The position numbers and the translations under genes are program-made. From CAYNSB01 sp964399625 (GTDB lineage Bacteria; Planctomycetota; Phycisphaerae; Phycisphaerales; UBA1924), in assembly GCA_964399625.1 (NCBI GenBank), contig CAYNSB010000010.1, positions 18,832 through 82,831 on the forward strand: a DNA stretch of 64,000 nt, read 5' to 3'. The first letter of the stretch is position 1. Each line of letters opens with the position of its first letter. The notes under the pieces were generated by a model. It was not told where the DNA came from, ran no database searches, and saw only the letters and a program-made list of their open reading frames with translations. Shown in pieces: positions 14,706-23,685 of the stretch.

Positions 14706-17700
14706 TCAGTTCGGATTCACATCGGTCCACGACGCGATCTTGGGGCGTGCGGGCGTGATGTTCACCGTGAGCATCTGCGCAATCGTCCGTGAGCCGATCG
14801 TGGTGCTCGCGGCGCTGGGCACGACGGTCTGCGTCGCGGTGCCGCCCGCGTGCAGCACCTTGACGGTGTACGTGGTCCCGGGAGCCACTCCGCCGAAGTG
14901 TGCCCAGAAAGGCTCACTCCCGTAGCCGCGCTGCGCGCCGATATCGCGCACCTGCAGCAGCGTCGTGCCCGCGGCGTTCCACAGTTCCACCCGGCAGCGT
15001 GCGTCGGGAAGCGTGAAGTTGCCCGAGGGGTCCTTGGCCATCACCCGAACCTTGACGTAGTTGGTGTTGGCCGCGATGAGGTTCGACAGGTTCTCAAACA
15101 CGCGCTCCGTTCCCCACGAGCCGGTCACGATGAGATCGAGATCGCCGTCGTTGTCCAGATCGGCGAACACGGCGTCCGTCGGATCCCCCTCCACGGAGCA
15201 GCCCTGGAACGACTTTGTGGACGTTCCGTCGCCGTTATTGCGCCAGAGCGTGCAGTAGCCCTGCCCCACGAGCATGAGGTCGAGGTATCCGTCGTTGTCG
15301 AAGTCCCCCCAGCAGGCGGAGCACTGCACGCCCGTGTCGGTGATCCCCGCGTAGGGCAGGCCGGCGGTGGCAGCGGCGGTCGCGTTGTTCACGTTGACGA
15401 AGTTGCCGCTCCCGCCCGGGTTGCGATACAGAGCGCCGGGGCTCCCATCGCCGGAGCGGTTGGTCACGAAGAGATCCTGGTTCCCGTCGTTGTTGAAGTC
15501 GCCCCACGCGGCCGTCTGCGCGGTCGAGGAGACGTTGAGGCCGCGGCTGCTCGTGGTCCACGTGCGAGTCGTCGCGTTGGACAGAAACAAGCGCCCCGTG
15601 CCCACGTTGTAGAAGATGTCGGGAACGCCGTCGGCGTTGATGTCGGCGGTTGCCGCGTAGAGGCCCGAGCCCCAGTCGCCGGCGCCGTTGGGGAGTTTGG
15701 ACGAATCGAGCGTGAAAGCCGGCACGCCGACGGTGGTCGTCCCGTTGATGCCACACACATTGCTCGCGCCGTAGACAAGGGCGGCGATATCGTTGGCGCC
15801 ATTCGCGTCGGCGTCGATCCCCGCGAGCGTGAAGCCGTACGCCACGCCCGAGAGACCACCGTTGCCCACGTCGCCGAAGCTCGGCACGCCGCTCGAGACC
15901 TGCGTGCGGATGAAGGTGGGCGACGCTCCCCACCCGGACGACCCGTAGAGATCGGGCACGCCGTTGCGATCGAAATCGAGGATCGTCGCGTAGCGCGCCT
16001 TGCCCGTGGCGCTCACCAGGCGCGAGGTGAACGAGAGACTCCCCGACGTGATCGACGTCTGCATGAGGTAGGAGCCGGCGCTGCCGCCATCGACGAGGAT
16101 GTCCTGGAGCCCATCCCCGTTGAAGTCGCACACGTGCACGCCGCCCGTGGAGTTGATGTTTGACGAATCCGAGGAGATGGAGAATCCGCTGGACGAGCTG
16201 ATGTCGCGGAACCGGGGCATCGAATTGACCAGGGCGCCACCCGGGGACTGCGTGTTGAAAAGGCTCGGATCGCCCGCGGCCCGCACGACAACGTTGTCCA
16301 GGGCGTACGACTCGTCGGTGAGGTCGCCGTCGAGCTGGGTCGTCCAGCGGATGCGCGCGACGCTCGAGCCCGCGGTGAACGAGAACCACACGCGCCGGTA
16401 CAGCGTGTCGTTGTACGACGAGCTGTACCCGAGGTCGGCGTACGCGTACTCGGGATTGAACGGGTACGACTGGTAGTCCCAGCACGCGAATGTTTCGGAG
16501 AGGACCTGGGTTCCATTGACATACACGCGCAGATAGTCGGGGCCCCACGTCGTGTCGTTGCCGTCCCAGCTATCGATGAGGTAGAGATCGAACGCGACGT
16601 AGTAGGTGGTGCCGCTCGACACGTTCAGCGTGAGCTGCGTGTTGTCCTGCGAGCCGCCGTAGTTGGGCATGCCAAATCGTCCGCCCATGAAGCCGAAATT
16701 CGTGTCGTTGATCGAGTCCTGTCGCGACCACTCGGGCCCGGGGACCGTCGAGAAGTCGCAGGTGTACCCTGACGAAGCGCTGACCGTCGGGAACGCAAAG
16801 GTCCTGACAGAGACGTTGTCCAAGGCGAAGTTTCGGCTCGCGACCGAGGTCGTGGGGTCCGATCGGAACGTGATGAACGTGTACGACGCGTCGGCTGTGA
16901 ACCGCGCCCACGCCTGCTTGTAGATCTTGTCGGTGGTGATGGACGTGCCGGGGTTGTACGTGTACCGCGCCGCGGGGAACTTGTCGATGCCGCCCGACGC
17001 CGATTCGGGGCGGTAGCTCCAGATGAGCTTCCCGTTGGCGTAGACGTTCATGGGCTCGTTGTTCCAGTCCAGCAGCACAAAGTCGAAGTACACGATGTAC
17101 GACGTTCCCGCGGTCGTGGAGACCATGAGGTTCTGCTGCCCCGGCGGCGTGGACGCGAGGCTGTACGGGCCCGCGACCGTGCCCACGCCCCCCGAGTATG
17201 TCGTGTTCGCGGAGTACGACCACTCACCGGCGACGCCCGCGTCGAACGTGGTTGAGTACGGCAGGCTCGCCGGGCTCTGCGAGTAGCGCTCGTAGGCACC
17301 CAGGCACGGCTGCCAGTTCCGCGCGAGGTACAGGATGTCGTAGTACATGGCGAGCGTCGAGTTGCCCGCGTTGATGGCGGGCGAGCCGGACTGCAGACGG
17401 AAATCGCCCGACGCGGCGTTGACGAAGAGTGGATTGCCCGTGAGTGCGCCCGTGCCGGCGGTCACGCCCTGGTAGTTCGCCGTCGCGTTCGAGTACATCA
17501 GGTTGTAGGAGTTGCTCAGCGTGCCGCCCGTTCTGTACAGCCCGTATCGCCCGCTGTTGGACACGATGCAGTTGCGGACGTTCGCCGTGCCGCCCTTGAC
17601 CCACACGGCGTCGAGCTGGCAGTTGTAGAACGTGCAATTGGTGATCGTCGCGCTGTTGCTCGCGTTCGCCTCGAGCTCGATGCCCTGCTGCGTCATCGTG

Positions 17701-18521
17701 GCGAACAGAGAGTTGGTCACCGTGAGCGTCGCGGCGGCGCCCATCCAGATGCCATCCAGCCCGTTGCGGAACTTGGTGCGATCGACCGTGATCGTCGGGC
17801 CCGCTCCGTTGATGCTGATGCCGTCGTCAAGGTAGTTGTAGAGATCGCAGCCCGTGACAGTGATGGTCGAGGTATCGCCCGTGTTGATCGGCACGAACGC
17901 CGAGGTGCTCATGTCGTGGATCGACGAGTCGGTGATGGTGACGTTGCTATTGGTGGTGCCCGACTTGCGGATGTACACGCCGTCGCCCAGCGAGTTGTAG
18001 ATGTTGCAGGCGCGGATCGTCAGCGTCGATCCCGCGGCGGTCACGCCGCCCCCCGTGCCCGAGGGGATCGTCACGCCATTGAGCACGCCGCCCGTGGAGA
18101 GGTACCAGTAAACCGCGGCGACGCTGGAGCCCGTGACATTGAATCCGTGGAACTCGATGTAGTCCTTCTGGCTCACCAGGATCGCGTAGGCCCCGGTCCC
18201 GGCGGGGATGGTCACGGTGCCGGAGTCGCCCGTGAACGCGCCGGTCGTGTCGGCGATGAACCTGATCGGGCTCCCCGAGGTGCCGCTGTTCACGGGCGAG
18301 ACCTGCCCCGAGTACGAGCCCGCGCCGACATAGATAGTGTCCCCAGCGCTGGCGACGCTCGCTGCCTTGGCAATCGTGGCGAACGCGGATTGGGGGGCCA
18401 TCCCGTTGTTGGTGTTGTTGCCGCTGGCGCGCACGTAGTACGTCACCTGCGCCAGCGCCGCGGGCGCTTGGCAGAGGGCGACCATAATGCAAGCGATGCG
18501 AATGAGGAGCGCGCGTGCCAT
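14706..18521 (-). CDS. Giant secreted beta-helix / VCBS-repeat / ASPIC-UnbV protein
   Basis: A 1271-residue extracellular protein. A Sec signal (LIRIACIMVALCQAPAALAQ) is followed by a right-handed parallel beta-helix of about 330 residues with recurring TITNC-, VTGCDLYN- and VRNCIVSN-type turns; two homologous beta-sandwich modules of about 150 residues each (YSTTFDAG..., then CDFSTVPG...), each closing with an FALDNVSVR or YALDNVVVR strand; about eight FG-GAP/VCBS-like repeats (DFNGDGLQDIL, DADANGANDIA, DFNNDGNQDLF, DFDNDGYLDLM, DLDNDGDLDLI) whose Asp residues resemble calcium sites; and a C-terminal ASPIC/UnbV-type domain. It ends without a PEP-CTERM or dockerin tail. Likely an adhesin or polysaccharide-binding surface protein. 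AAGGGA precedes the ATG. Confidence 0.85.
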   Translation of the reverse strand: MARALLIRIACIMVALCQAPAALAQVTYYVRASGNNTNNGMAPQSAFATIAKAASVASAGDTIYVGAGSYSGQVSPVNSGTSGSPIRFIADTTGAFTGDSGTVTIPAGTGAYAILVSQKDYIEFHGFNVTGSSVAAVYWYLSTGGVLNGVTIPSGTGGGVTAAGSTLTIRACNIYNSLGDGVYIRKSGTTNSNVTITDSSIHDMSTSAFVPINTGDTSTITVTGCDLYNYLDDGISINGAGPTITVDRTKFRNGLDGIWMGAAATLTVTNSLFATMTQQGIELEANASNSATITNCTFYNCQLDAVWVKGGTANVRNCIVSNSGRYGLYRTGGTLSNSYNLMYSNATANYQGVTAGTGALTGNPLFVNAASGDFRLQSGSPAINAGNSTLAMYYDILYLARNWQPCLGAYERYSQSPASLPYSTTFDAGVAGEWSYSANTTYSGGVGTVAGPYSLASTPPGQQNLMVSTTAGTSYIVYFDFVLLDWNNEPMNVYANGKLIWSYRPESASGGIDKFPAARYTYNPGTSITTDKIYKQAWARFTADASYTFITFRSDPTTSVASRNFALDNVSVRTFAFPTVSASSGYTCDFSTVPGPEWSRQDSINDTNFGFMGGRFGMPNYGGSQDNTQLTLNVSSGTTYYVAFDLYLIDSWDGNDTTWGPDYLRVYVNGTQVLSETFACWDYQSYPFNPEYAYADLGYSSSYNDTLYRRVWFSFTAGSSVARIRWTTQLDGDLTDESYALDNVVVRAAGDPSLFNTQSPGGALVNSMPRFRDISSSSGFSISSDSSNINSTGGVHVCDFNGDGLQDILVDGGSAGSYLMQTSITSGSLSFTSRLVSATGKARYATILDFDRNGVPDLYGSSGWGASPTFIRTQVSSGVPSFGDVGNGGLSGVAYGFTLAGIDADANGANDIAALVYGASNVCGINGTTTVGVPAFTLDSSKLPNGAGDWGSGLYAATADINADGVPDIFYNVGTGRLFLSNATTRTWTTSSRGLNVSSTAQTAAWGDFNNDGNQDLFVTNRSGDGSPGALYRNPGGSGNFVNVNNATAAATAGLPYAGITDTGVQCSACWGDFDNDGYLDLMLVGQGYCTLWRNNGDGTSTKSFQGCSVEGDPTDAVFADLDNDGDLDLIVTGSWGTERVFENLSNLIAANTNYVKVRVMAKDPSGNFTLPDARCRVELWNAAGTTLLQVRDIGAQRGYGSEPFWAHFGGVAPGTTYTVKVLHAGGTATQTVVPSAASTTIGSRTIAQMLTVNITPARPKIASWTDVNPN

Positions 18522-18738
18522 TCCGTCCCTTGCTTTGCGCACGATTGCGAGCAATGAGGCACGGGGGCTATCGGGCGGATCTGGAGACGGATCGAGGGAG
18601 AGGGCCGGCCTGGTGAGCGAGCCGGGGTGGCTTCGCCCTACAAGTTTGTGCGGATCAAATGGTGCCGCACGGTGCTGCAGCGCACCATGACGCCGCGCAA
18701 ATTCTGCCTGCGCTTGATTCGCGGGGACGGGGGCGGGA

Positions 18739-20376
18739 TCAGTGCGTCGCCCTTCGTCCCGTGAGCGCGGCACGCAGGCTCGCCTCGAGCTTGTGCTCCT
18801 TGTGCCGGGCCGGGTCGAACGCGACGGGCAGGATCAGCGAGAACATCGATCCGCGTCCCACCTCCGAGACGAGCTGGATCTCGCCCTGGAGCACGTGGGC
18901 CAGTTCTCGCGAGATCGCCAGCCCCAGCCCCGTGCCCGCGTGCTCGCGGGCGAGCCCCGCGTCGAGCTGCGTGAACTTCTGAAAGAGCTTGCCCTGGTCC
19001 TCGGGCGAGATGCCCGGGCCCGTGTCGAGCACGGAAATCCGGACCCGCTCCTGCGCGCTGGGCCCCTCGATGCTCGTCGCCGCGAGCCGATCCACGCGGA
19101 GCGTGACGCAGCCCGCCCGCCCCGACGGGTCGACGCCGGGAGTGAACTTCACCGCGTTCGAAAGGAAGTTCAGCACGATCTGCTGGAGCTTGGTCGCGTC
19201 CGTGCGCACGGGGGGAAACTCGCCCTCTCCCTCGAACTTGAGCTCCAGCCCCTTCTTCTCCGCCTGCACCGCGACCATGCCCAGCAAGCCCCGGCACGTG
19301 TCCACGAGGTTGACGGGCGCGATCGCCAGGTCCACGCGCCCGGCCTCGATCTTGGCCATCTCCAGCAGGCTCGTGATCATTTCCAGCAGGTTTCGAGACG
19401 CGGTGGCGATGTTCTCCAGGTACCGCAGACGCTTGGAGAGCCTCGTCGAGTCGTCCCCTGCCTCGAGCTCCGATTGGGCCGCGTCGCGGAGCAGGTCCGT
19501 GAAGCCGATGATCGAGTTGAGCGGCGTGCGCAGCTCGTGTGAGATGCCGGCCAGGAACTCGCCCTTGAGGCGGGCCGCCTCGTAGAGCGCGGAGTTGCTC
19601 TCGGCGAGCTCGTTGAGCTTCACGTCCAGCGCCGAGTTGATCGCGCGCAGCTGGTCCTGCGATCGCGTGATCTCGGTGAGCATCCCGTTGAACGTCTGCG
19701 AGAGCTCCTCGAACTCGTCGCCCGTGGAGATCTCCGAGCGGATCGCCAGGTCCCCCTCGCGGACGCGCTCGGCCGTCTCCTTGAGCGCGCGCACGGGATC
19801 GAGGATGAGGCGGTGCGTGATGAGGTAGAACACGAGCGTCGCGAGCCCCAGCACGAACAGGCCCGCGCCCAGCAGGTACGCCATGTTGATCAGCAGCAGA
19901 CGTGTCGCCTCAAAGTCCCGGCGCTCGAGGACGATGAGCCCCTGCAGCGTGCTCAGGGGCCCGGGCTCGCGGACCGCGCGCGCGTAGCGGTACTGACGCG
20001 TGATGCCCGACCACGTGGCACGCACGTAGTCGCCGCGCCTGGGGTCCTTCGTGAACGCGTCGAGCGCGAGATTGACGAAGGGGACCTCGTGGGCGCGTGC
20101 GCGCGCCGCGGGCAGATCGAGCCGCCGAGCCCTGACGCCGCCCCGCTCGGTCTCGCCCGAGGGCCCGCCCCCCGCGAGGACCGGCGACCCCGGATCGCCC
20201 TGCTGCTCCAGGCGCTGCCACACGTCGACCTGCTGGCGGCACAGGTCGAGCTGGCTCTCATCGACGAGCGTGTTCATGCGCAGGAAGGGGATGGACAGCG
20301 CGGCGAGCACGATCATGACGATCGCCCCGCCAAAGAGCAGCAGACACTTGTTCGCCAGGGAGATCCCGCGCCACAT
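18739..20376 (-). CDS. Membrane sensor histidine kinase with HAMP domain
   Basis: A 545-residue sensor kinase. Transmembrane segment 1 is at about 10-32, a periplasmic sensor follows, transmembrane segment 2 (NMAYLLGAGLFVLGLATLVFY) is near 165-185, then HAMP (RLILDPVRALKETAERVREGD) and a coiled coil. The HisKA phospho-acceptor is His in ISHELRTPLNSIIGF, near residue 278. The HATPase domain has the N box FLSNAVKFTP, G1 box DTGPGIS and G2 box GTGLGLAIS. No response regulator is adjacent, so it is an orphan kinase here; the signal is unknown. A TAGACT box 8 nt before the ATG suggests a leaderless transcript, divergent from miaB. Confidence 0.95.
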   Translation of the reverse strand: MWRGISLANKCLLLFGGAIVMIVLAALSIPFLRMNTLVDESQLDLCRQQVDVWQRLEQQGDPGSPVLAGGGPSGETERGGVRARRLDLPAARARAHEVPFVNLALDAFTKDPRRGDYVRATWSGITRQYRYARAVREPGPLSTLQGLIVLERRDFEATRLLLINMAYLLGAGLFVLGLATLVFYLITHRLILDPVRALKETAERVREGDLAIRSEISTGDEFEELSQTFNGMLTEITRSQDQLRAINSALDVKLNELAESNSALYEAARLKGEFLAGISHELRTPLNSIIGFTDLLRDAAQSELEAGDDSTRLSKRLRYLENIATASRNLLEMITSLLEMAKIEAGRVDLAIAPVNLVDTCRGLLGMVAVQAEKKGLELKFEGEGEFPPVRTDATKLQQIVLNFLSNAVKFTPGVDPSGRAGCVTLRVDRLAATSIEGPSAQERVRISVLDTGPGISPEDQGKLFQKFTQLDAGLAREHAGTGLGLAISRELAHVLQGEIQLVSEVGRGSMFSLILPVAFDPARHKEHKLEASLRAALTGRRATH

Positions 20377-20384
20377 GCGGGCTC

Positions 20385-20390
20385 AGTCTA
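20385..20390 (-). promoter_or_regulatory. -10 box of the histidine kinase gene, leaderless type
   Basis: TAGACT on the minus strand, separated by 8 nt from the ATG at 20376; no ribosome site is present. It is divergent from the miaB promoter about 30 bp away. Confidence 0.5.
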
Positions 20391-20420
20391 CGGGACGCGG
20401 ACCACCCGCGCCGCGCGGTT

Positions 20421-20426
20421 TATAAT
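20421..20426 (+). promoter_or_regulatory. -10 box of miaB, consensus TATAAT, leaderless type
   Basis: A consensus TATAAT ends 8 nt before the ATG at 20435, placing the expected transcription start within about 2 nt of the start codon. The clearest leaderless signal in the window. Confidence 0.75.
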
Positions 20427-20434
20427 CACCCCGC

Positions 20435-22285
20435 ATGCCCTCCAAGGCGGTCTATCTCGAAACGTTCGGGTGCCAGATGAACGAGCTCGACAGCGAGCTG
20501 GTCACGGGCTCCCTGCGCGCCCTGGGGTACCGCTTCACGGGCGACCCGGCGGGCGCGGACGTCGTGCTCTACAACACCTGCTCGGTGCGCGAGCACGCCG
20601 AGCAGAAGGTCTGGAGCCGATTGGGGGAGCTGGCGATCCGCAAGAAGGACCAGCCCGGGCTGGTCGTGGGCGTTCTGGGGTGCATGGCCGAGCGCGACGG
20701 CGAGGACCTGATCGCGCGCATGCCCGTCGTCGATGTCCTGTGCGGGCCGGGGGAGCTCGACAAGCTGCCCGCGTTGCTGGACAACGCGGTGCGCACGCGG
20801 ACGTCCCTGGTCGCCGACGACACCAACGGGACGTTCGCCGCGAGCACGAGCGCCGCCCAGGTCGCGCTGCAGGGGAACGCGTCGCGTCGGAGCGCGACGC
20901 TCGCCGCCGCGGCCGACACGCTCGAGCTGCTCGATCTTTCACGCGCCATCTCGCCCGTGGACCCGGCAGGGTGGCCCGCGCTCGGCGAGGGTGGCCTGCC
21001 CTCCGGATTGGGCGATGGACTGAAGAGCGACGCGCCCCGGCGCTCCGCGTACGTGCGGATCACGCGCGGGTGCAACAAGTTCTGCACGTACTGCGTCGTG
21101 CCTTTCACACGCGGGGCGGAGGTGCACCGCCCGCCCGAGCACATCGTCGAGGAGTGCCGCAAGCTCGCCGACGCGGGGGTGATCGAGGTCACGCTGCTGG
21201 GGCAGACGGTGAACCACTACCGCTTCGAGCACGGCTCGGCGGTGAGCGTGAACGGGATCACGCAGCCGCAGAAGGGGCGAACGTACGCGGGCAGCGCCGC
21301 GGGACGGCGCGACCCCTTCGCCGGCGAGCGCACGACGACCTTCGCCGACCTGCTCGCGTTGATCCATGAGAAGGTGCCGGCGATCAAGCGTCTCCGCTTC
21401 GTGACCAGCTACCCGAGGGACTTCGGCGACGACGTGCTCGAGGCGATCCGCGATCATCCGCGCGTGTGCCGGTACCTGCACGTGCCCGGGCAGTCCGGGA
21501 GCGATCGGATCCTGCGGGCGATGAACCGCGGGTACGAGGTCGGCGAGTACGTGGAGTTCCTTGAGCGCGCCCGCGCGATCCTGGACCAGCCCGAGCGCGG
21601 ACGCCCGCTCATGATCTCCGGCGACATCATCGTGGGGTTCCCGGGCGAGACGGACGAGGACTTCGCGGCGACCGTCGCCCTTGTGGAGCGGGCGCGGTAC
21701 AAGAACTGCTTTATCTTCAAGTACTCCCCTCGCCCGGGCACGCCCGCGTTCGATCGGCTCGAGGACGACGTGCCCGAGAGCGTCAAGCGCCGGCGCAACA
21801 ACGAGCTGCTCGCGATCCAGTCGCGGATCAGCGACGAGATCAGCCGCGAGCAGATCGGGCGCACGCAGGACGTGTTCGTCGAGGGGCTCTCGCGGCGCGA
21901 AAGGAAGAAATCCCTGACCCACGGCGAGATCCGCAAGACTCGGGCCGTGGCGGCGGGAACCGTCTCGCTCACAATCGCCGGACGCGGACTGACCGACCAG
22001 GAGCAGGGATGCTCCGACGATGGTTGCGGCGGGCACGAGCACGGCGGTTCCGCCTGCGCGATCGACCTGGAGCAGGTGGCCGCGACGGATGACGGAACGG
22101 ACGTTTCCGTCGCGACGGCGCGTGCGGATGAGCAGGGACTCGTCCAGCTCTCGGGTCGGACGGACGGCGACCTGATCGTCTTCTTTGAAGCGCCGCGGAG
22201 CCGGGCGGAACGGTTGATCGGGTCGATCGTGCCAGTCCGCATCGATCGCGCCGATCGCCTGTGCCTGCACGGGAGCCAGTCGTGA
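20435..22285 (+). CDS. miaB: tRNA-2-methylthio-N6-dimethylallyladenosine synthase, enlarged
   Basis: Radical-SAM methylthiotransferase that adds a methylthio group to i6A37 of tRNA. The UPF0004 domain holds three cluster cysteines (FGCQM, NTCSVRE, GCMAERD); the radical-SAM motif is RGCNKFCTYCVVPFTRG near residue 213; a C-terminal TRAM domain follows. At 616 residues it is about 150 longer than typical MiaB: extra Ala/Ser-rich sequence lies between residues about 125 and 205, a shorter insert near 268-300, and a Cys/His-rich segment (QGCSDDGCGGHEHGGSAC) sits inside the TRAM region. All cluster ligands are kept, so activity is expected. It overlaps arsC by 4 nt (GTGA), suggesting translational coupling. 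Confidence 0.92.
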   Translation: MPSKAVYLETFGCQMNELDSELVTGSLRALGYRFTGDPAGADVVLYNTCSVREHAEQKVWSRLGELAIRKKDQPGLVVGVLGCMAERDGEDLIARMPVVDVLCGPGELDKLPALLDNAVRTRTSLVADDTNGTFAASTSAAQVALQGNASRRSATLAAAADTLELLDLSRAISPVDPAGWPALGEGGLPSGLGDGLKSDAPRRSAYVRITRGCNKFCTYCVVPFTRGAEVHRPPEHIVEECRKLADAGVIEVTLLGQTVNHYRFEHGSAVSVNGITQPQKGRTYAGSAAGRRDPFAGERTTTFADLLALIHEKVPAIKRLRFVTSYPRDFGDDVLEAIRDHPRVCRYLHVPGQSGSDRILRAMNRGYEVGEYVEFLERARAILDQPERGRPLMISGDIIVGFPGETDEDFAATVALVERARYKNCFIFKYSPRPGTPAFDRLEDDVPESVKRRRNNELLAIQSRISDEISREQIGRTQDVFVEGLSRRERKKSLTHGEIRKTRAVAAGTVSLTIAGRGLTDQEQGCSDDGCGGHEHGGSACAIDLEQVAATDDGTDVSVATARADEQGLVQLSGRTDGDLIVFFEAPRSRAERLIGSIVPVRIDRADRLCLHGSQS

Positions 22286-22746
22286 GCCTCCCGAGCGCCC
22301 GGGCACGCATCCTCTTTCTCTGCACGGGCAACTCCTGCCGAAGCCAGATGGCCCACGGATGGGCGCGGACGTTGCGGGGCGACGTGCTTGAGGCGCACTC
22401 GGCCGGGACCAAACCCCAGGGCCTGAACCCGCTCGCGGTGCGGGCGATGCGCGAGGCGGGCGTGGACATCTCGTCCCAAGCCTCGCAGAACGTCGCGGAC
22501 CTGGCGGCACGGGGCGTCGAGTTTGACTATGTGATCACGGTCTGCGACTCGGCGCACGAGGCCTGCCCGATCTTTCCGGCGCGGACGCGGGTCCTGCACG
22601 CGGGGTTTGATGATCCGCCACGCCTGGCCCAGGACGCGAGAAGCGAGGACGAGGCGATGGTCCACTATCGACGCGTGCGCGACCAGATCCGGGCCTTCGT
22701 GGAAACGCTTCCCGAGGCCCTCGGTCCGCAGGCTCTGTCGCGCTGA
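22282..22746 (+). CDS. arsC: Arsenate reductase, thioredoxin-coupled low-Mr phosphatase type
   Basis: A 154-residue cytoplasmic enzyme reducing arsenate to arsenite. The P-loop CTGNSCR (Cys14 to Arg20) opens the protein, and the relay cysteines of the thioredoxin-linked family are present in VCDSAHEACPIFP, followed by the family's GFDDPPR. GTG 22282 is chosen because it overlaps the miaB stop and has GGGAG upstream; an in-frame GTG at 22261 is less likely. The aquaglyceroporin gene follows after 27 nt. Arsenate reduction plus a channel for arsenite exit is the ArsC-AqpS route known from Sinorhizobium meliloti; no arsR was seen. Confidence 0.92.
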   Translation: MSLPSARARILFLCTGNSCRSQMAHGWARTLRGDVLEAHSAGTKPQGLNPLAVRAMREAGVDISSQASQNVADLAARGVEFDYVITVCDSAHEACPIFPARTRVLHAGFDDPPRLAQDARSEDEAMVHYRRVRDQIRAFVETLPEALGPQALSR

Positions 22747-22773
22747 ACCCAAAGACCCAACCAAGGGAACGCC

Positions 22774-23430
22774 ATGCTTCGAAAGCTTTTCGCCGAGGTC
22801 CTCGGAACATTCGCGCTCGTCTTCGCCGGCACCGGCGCGATCGTCATCAACGAGGTGACGGGCGGGAAGGTCACGCACGTGGGCATCGCGCTCACGTTCG
22901 GGCTGGTGGTCATGACCATGGCGTACGCCTTGGGCAGCGTCTCGGGGGCGCACCTCAATCCGGCGGTCACGCTCGCGATGACGGCGGGACGCCGGCTCGA
23001 CGCACGCCTGGCGGTGCCGTACATCGTCGCGCAGATCGTCGGTGCGTTCGGCGCCTCTCTTCTGATGAAGGCACTCTTCCCCGCGAACGCCGGGCTCGGG
23101 ACGACGCTTCCCAACGGCGAGGCGTGGGTCTCGGCGGTCCTGGAACTGCTGCTGACGTTCTGGCTCGTGCTGGTGATCCTGGGCACGACGGCCAACGGAG
23201 GATCTCCCATGGCGGGCGCGGCGATCGGCGGCACGATCGGATTCGAGGCGCTCTTCGCGGGGCCGATCAGCGGGGCATCGATGAATCCCGCTCGCTCGCT
23301 CGCGCCCGCGATCGTCAGCGGACAGACCCAGCACCTGTGGGTGTACCTCGGCGCTCCGCTGGTTGGGGCGCTGCTCGCGGTGCTCGCGTGGCGCGCGATC
23401 TCGCCCGCGCGGGGCGATCGCGCCGGCTGA
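22774..23430 (+). CDS. Aquaporin / aquaglyceroporin (AqpS-like)
   Basis: A 218-residue MIP channel of the inner membrane with six hydrophobic helices and the two half-helix signatures HLNPAVTLA (NPA at 62-64) and SMNPARSLAP (NPA at 171-173). Its place 27 nt after arsC suggests that it lets arsenite leave the cell down its gradient, as AqpS does, rather than mainly conducting water or glycerol; that role is inferred from context. An AAGGGA ribosome site precedes the ATG. The miaB-arsC-aqp order is compact enough for one transcript from the leaderless miaB promoter. Confidence 0.9.
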   Translation: MLRKLFAEVLGTFALVFAGTGAIVINEVTGGKVTHVGIALTFGLVVMTMAYALGSVSGAHLNPAVTLAMTAGRRLDARLAVPYIVAQIVGAFGASLLMKALFPANAGLGTTLPNGEAWVSAVLELLLTFWLVLVILGTTANGGSPMAGAAIGGTIGFEALFAGPISGASMNPARSLAPAIVSGQTQHLWVYLGAPLVGALLAVLAWRAISPARGDRAG

Positions 23431-23469
23431 GCGGTGCGAAAAAAGTGCGCGCGAGGAGCGCGGAAGGAC

Positions 23470-23497
23470 TTGTCCGGCGTTCGCGAACTGTTATTGT
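23470..23497 (+). promoter_or_regulatory. Candidate sigma70-type promoter upstream of speA
   Basis: TTGTCC (23470-23475) and TATTGT (23492-23497) are 16 bp apart. If used, the speA mRNA would have a leader of about 180 nt. That leader (23505-23685) contains no recognised riboswitch; its content is GC-rich and unexplained. Confidence 0.4.
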
Positions 23498-23685
23498 GAT
23501 GCGCCCTTCGCGCGTGCCGTGGTGGTCGCGAGCGAGGGGGCTGGTTGTCCGGGTCCGCCCGCCGCGCCGACTGAGCAGAGGCGCGTCGATCGCCGATGAT
23601 CCTCCTGTGTCACGCGCGGAGGGCATCGTCGAAGCGGGGCGGCCCACCCGGTGGGGCTTGTTCGCCGCTCAGGTTCTCAGAAACG

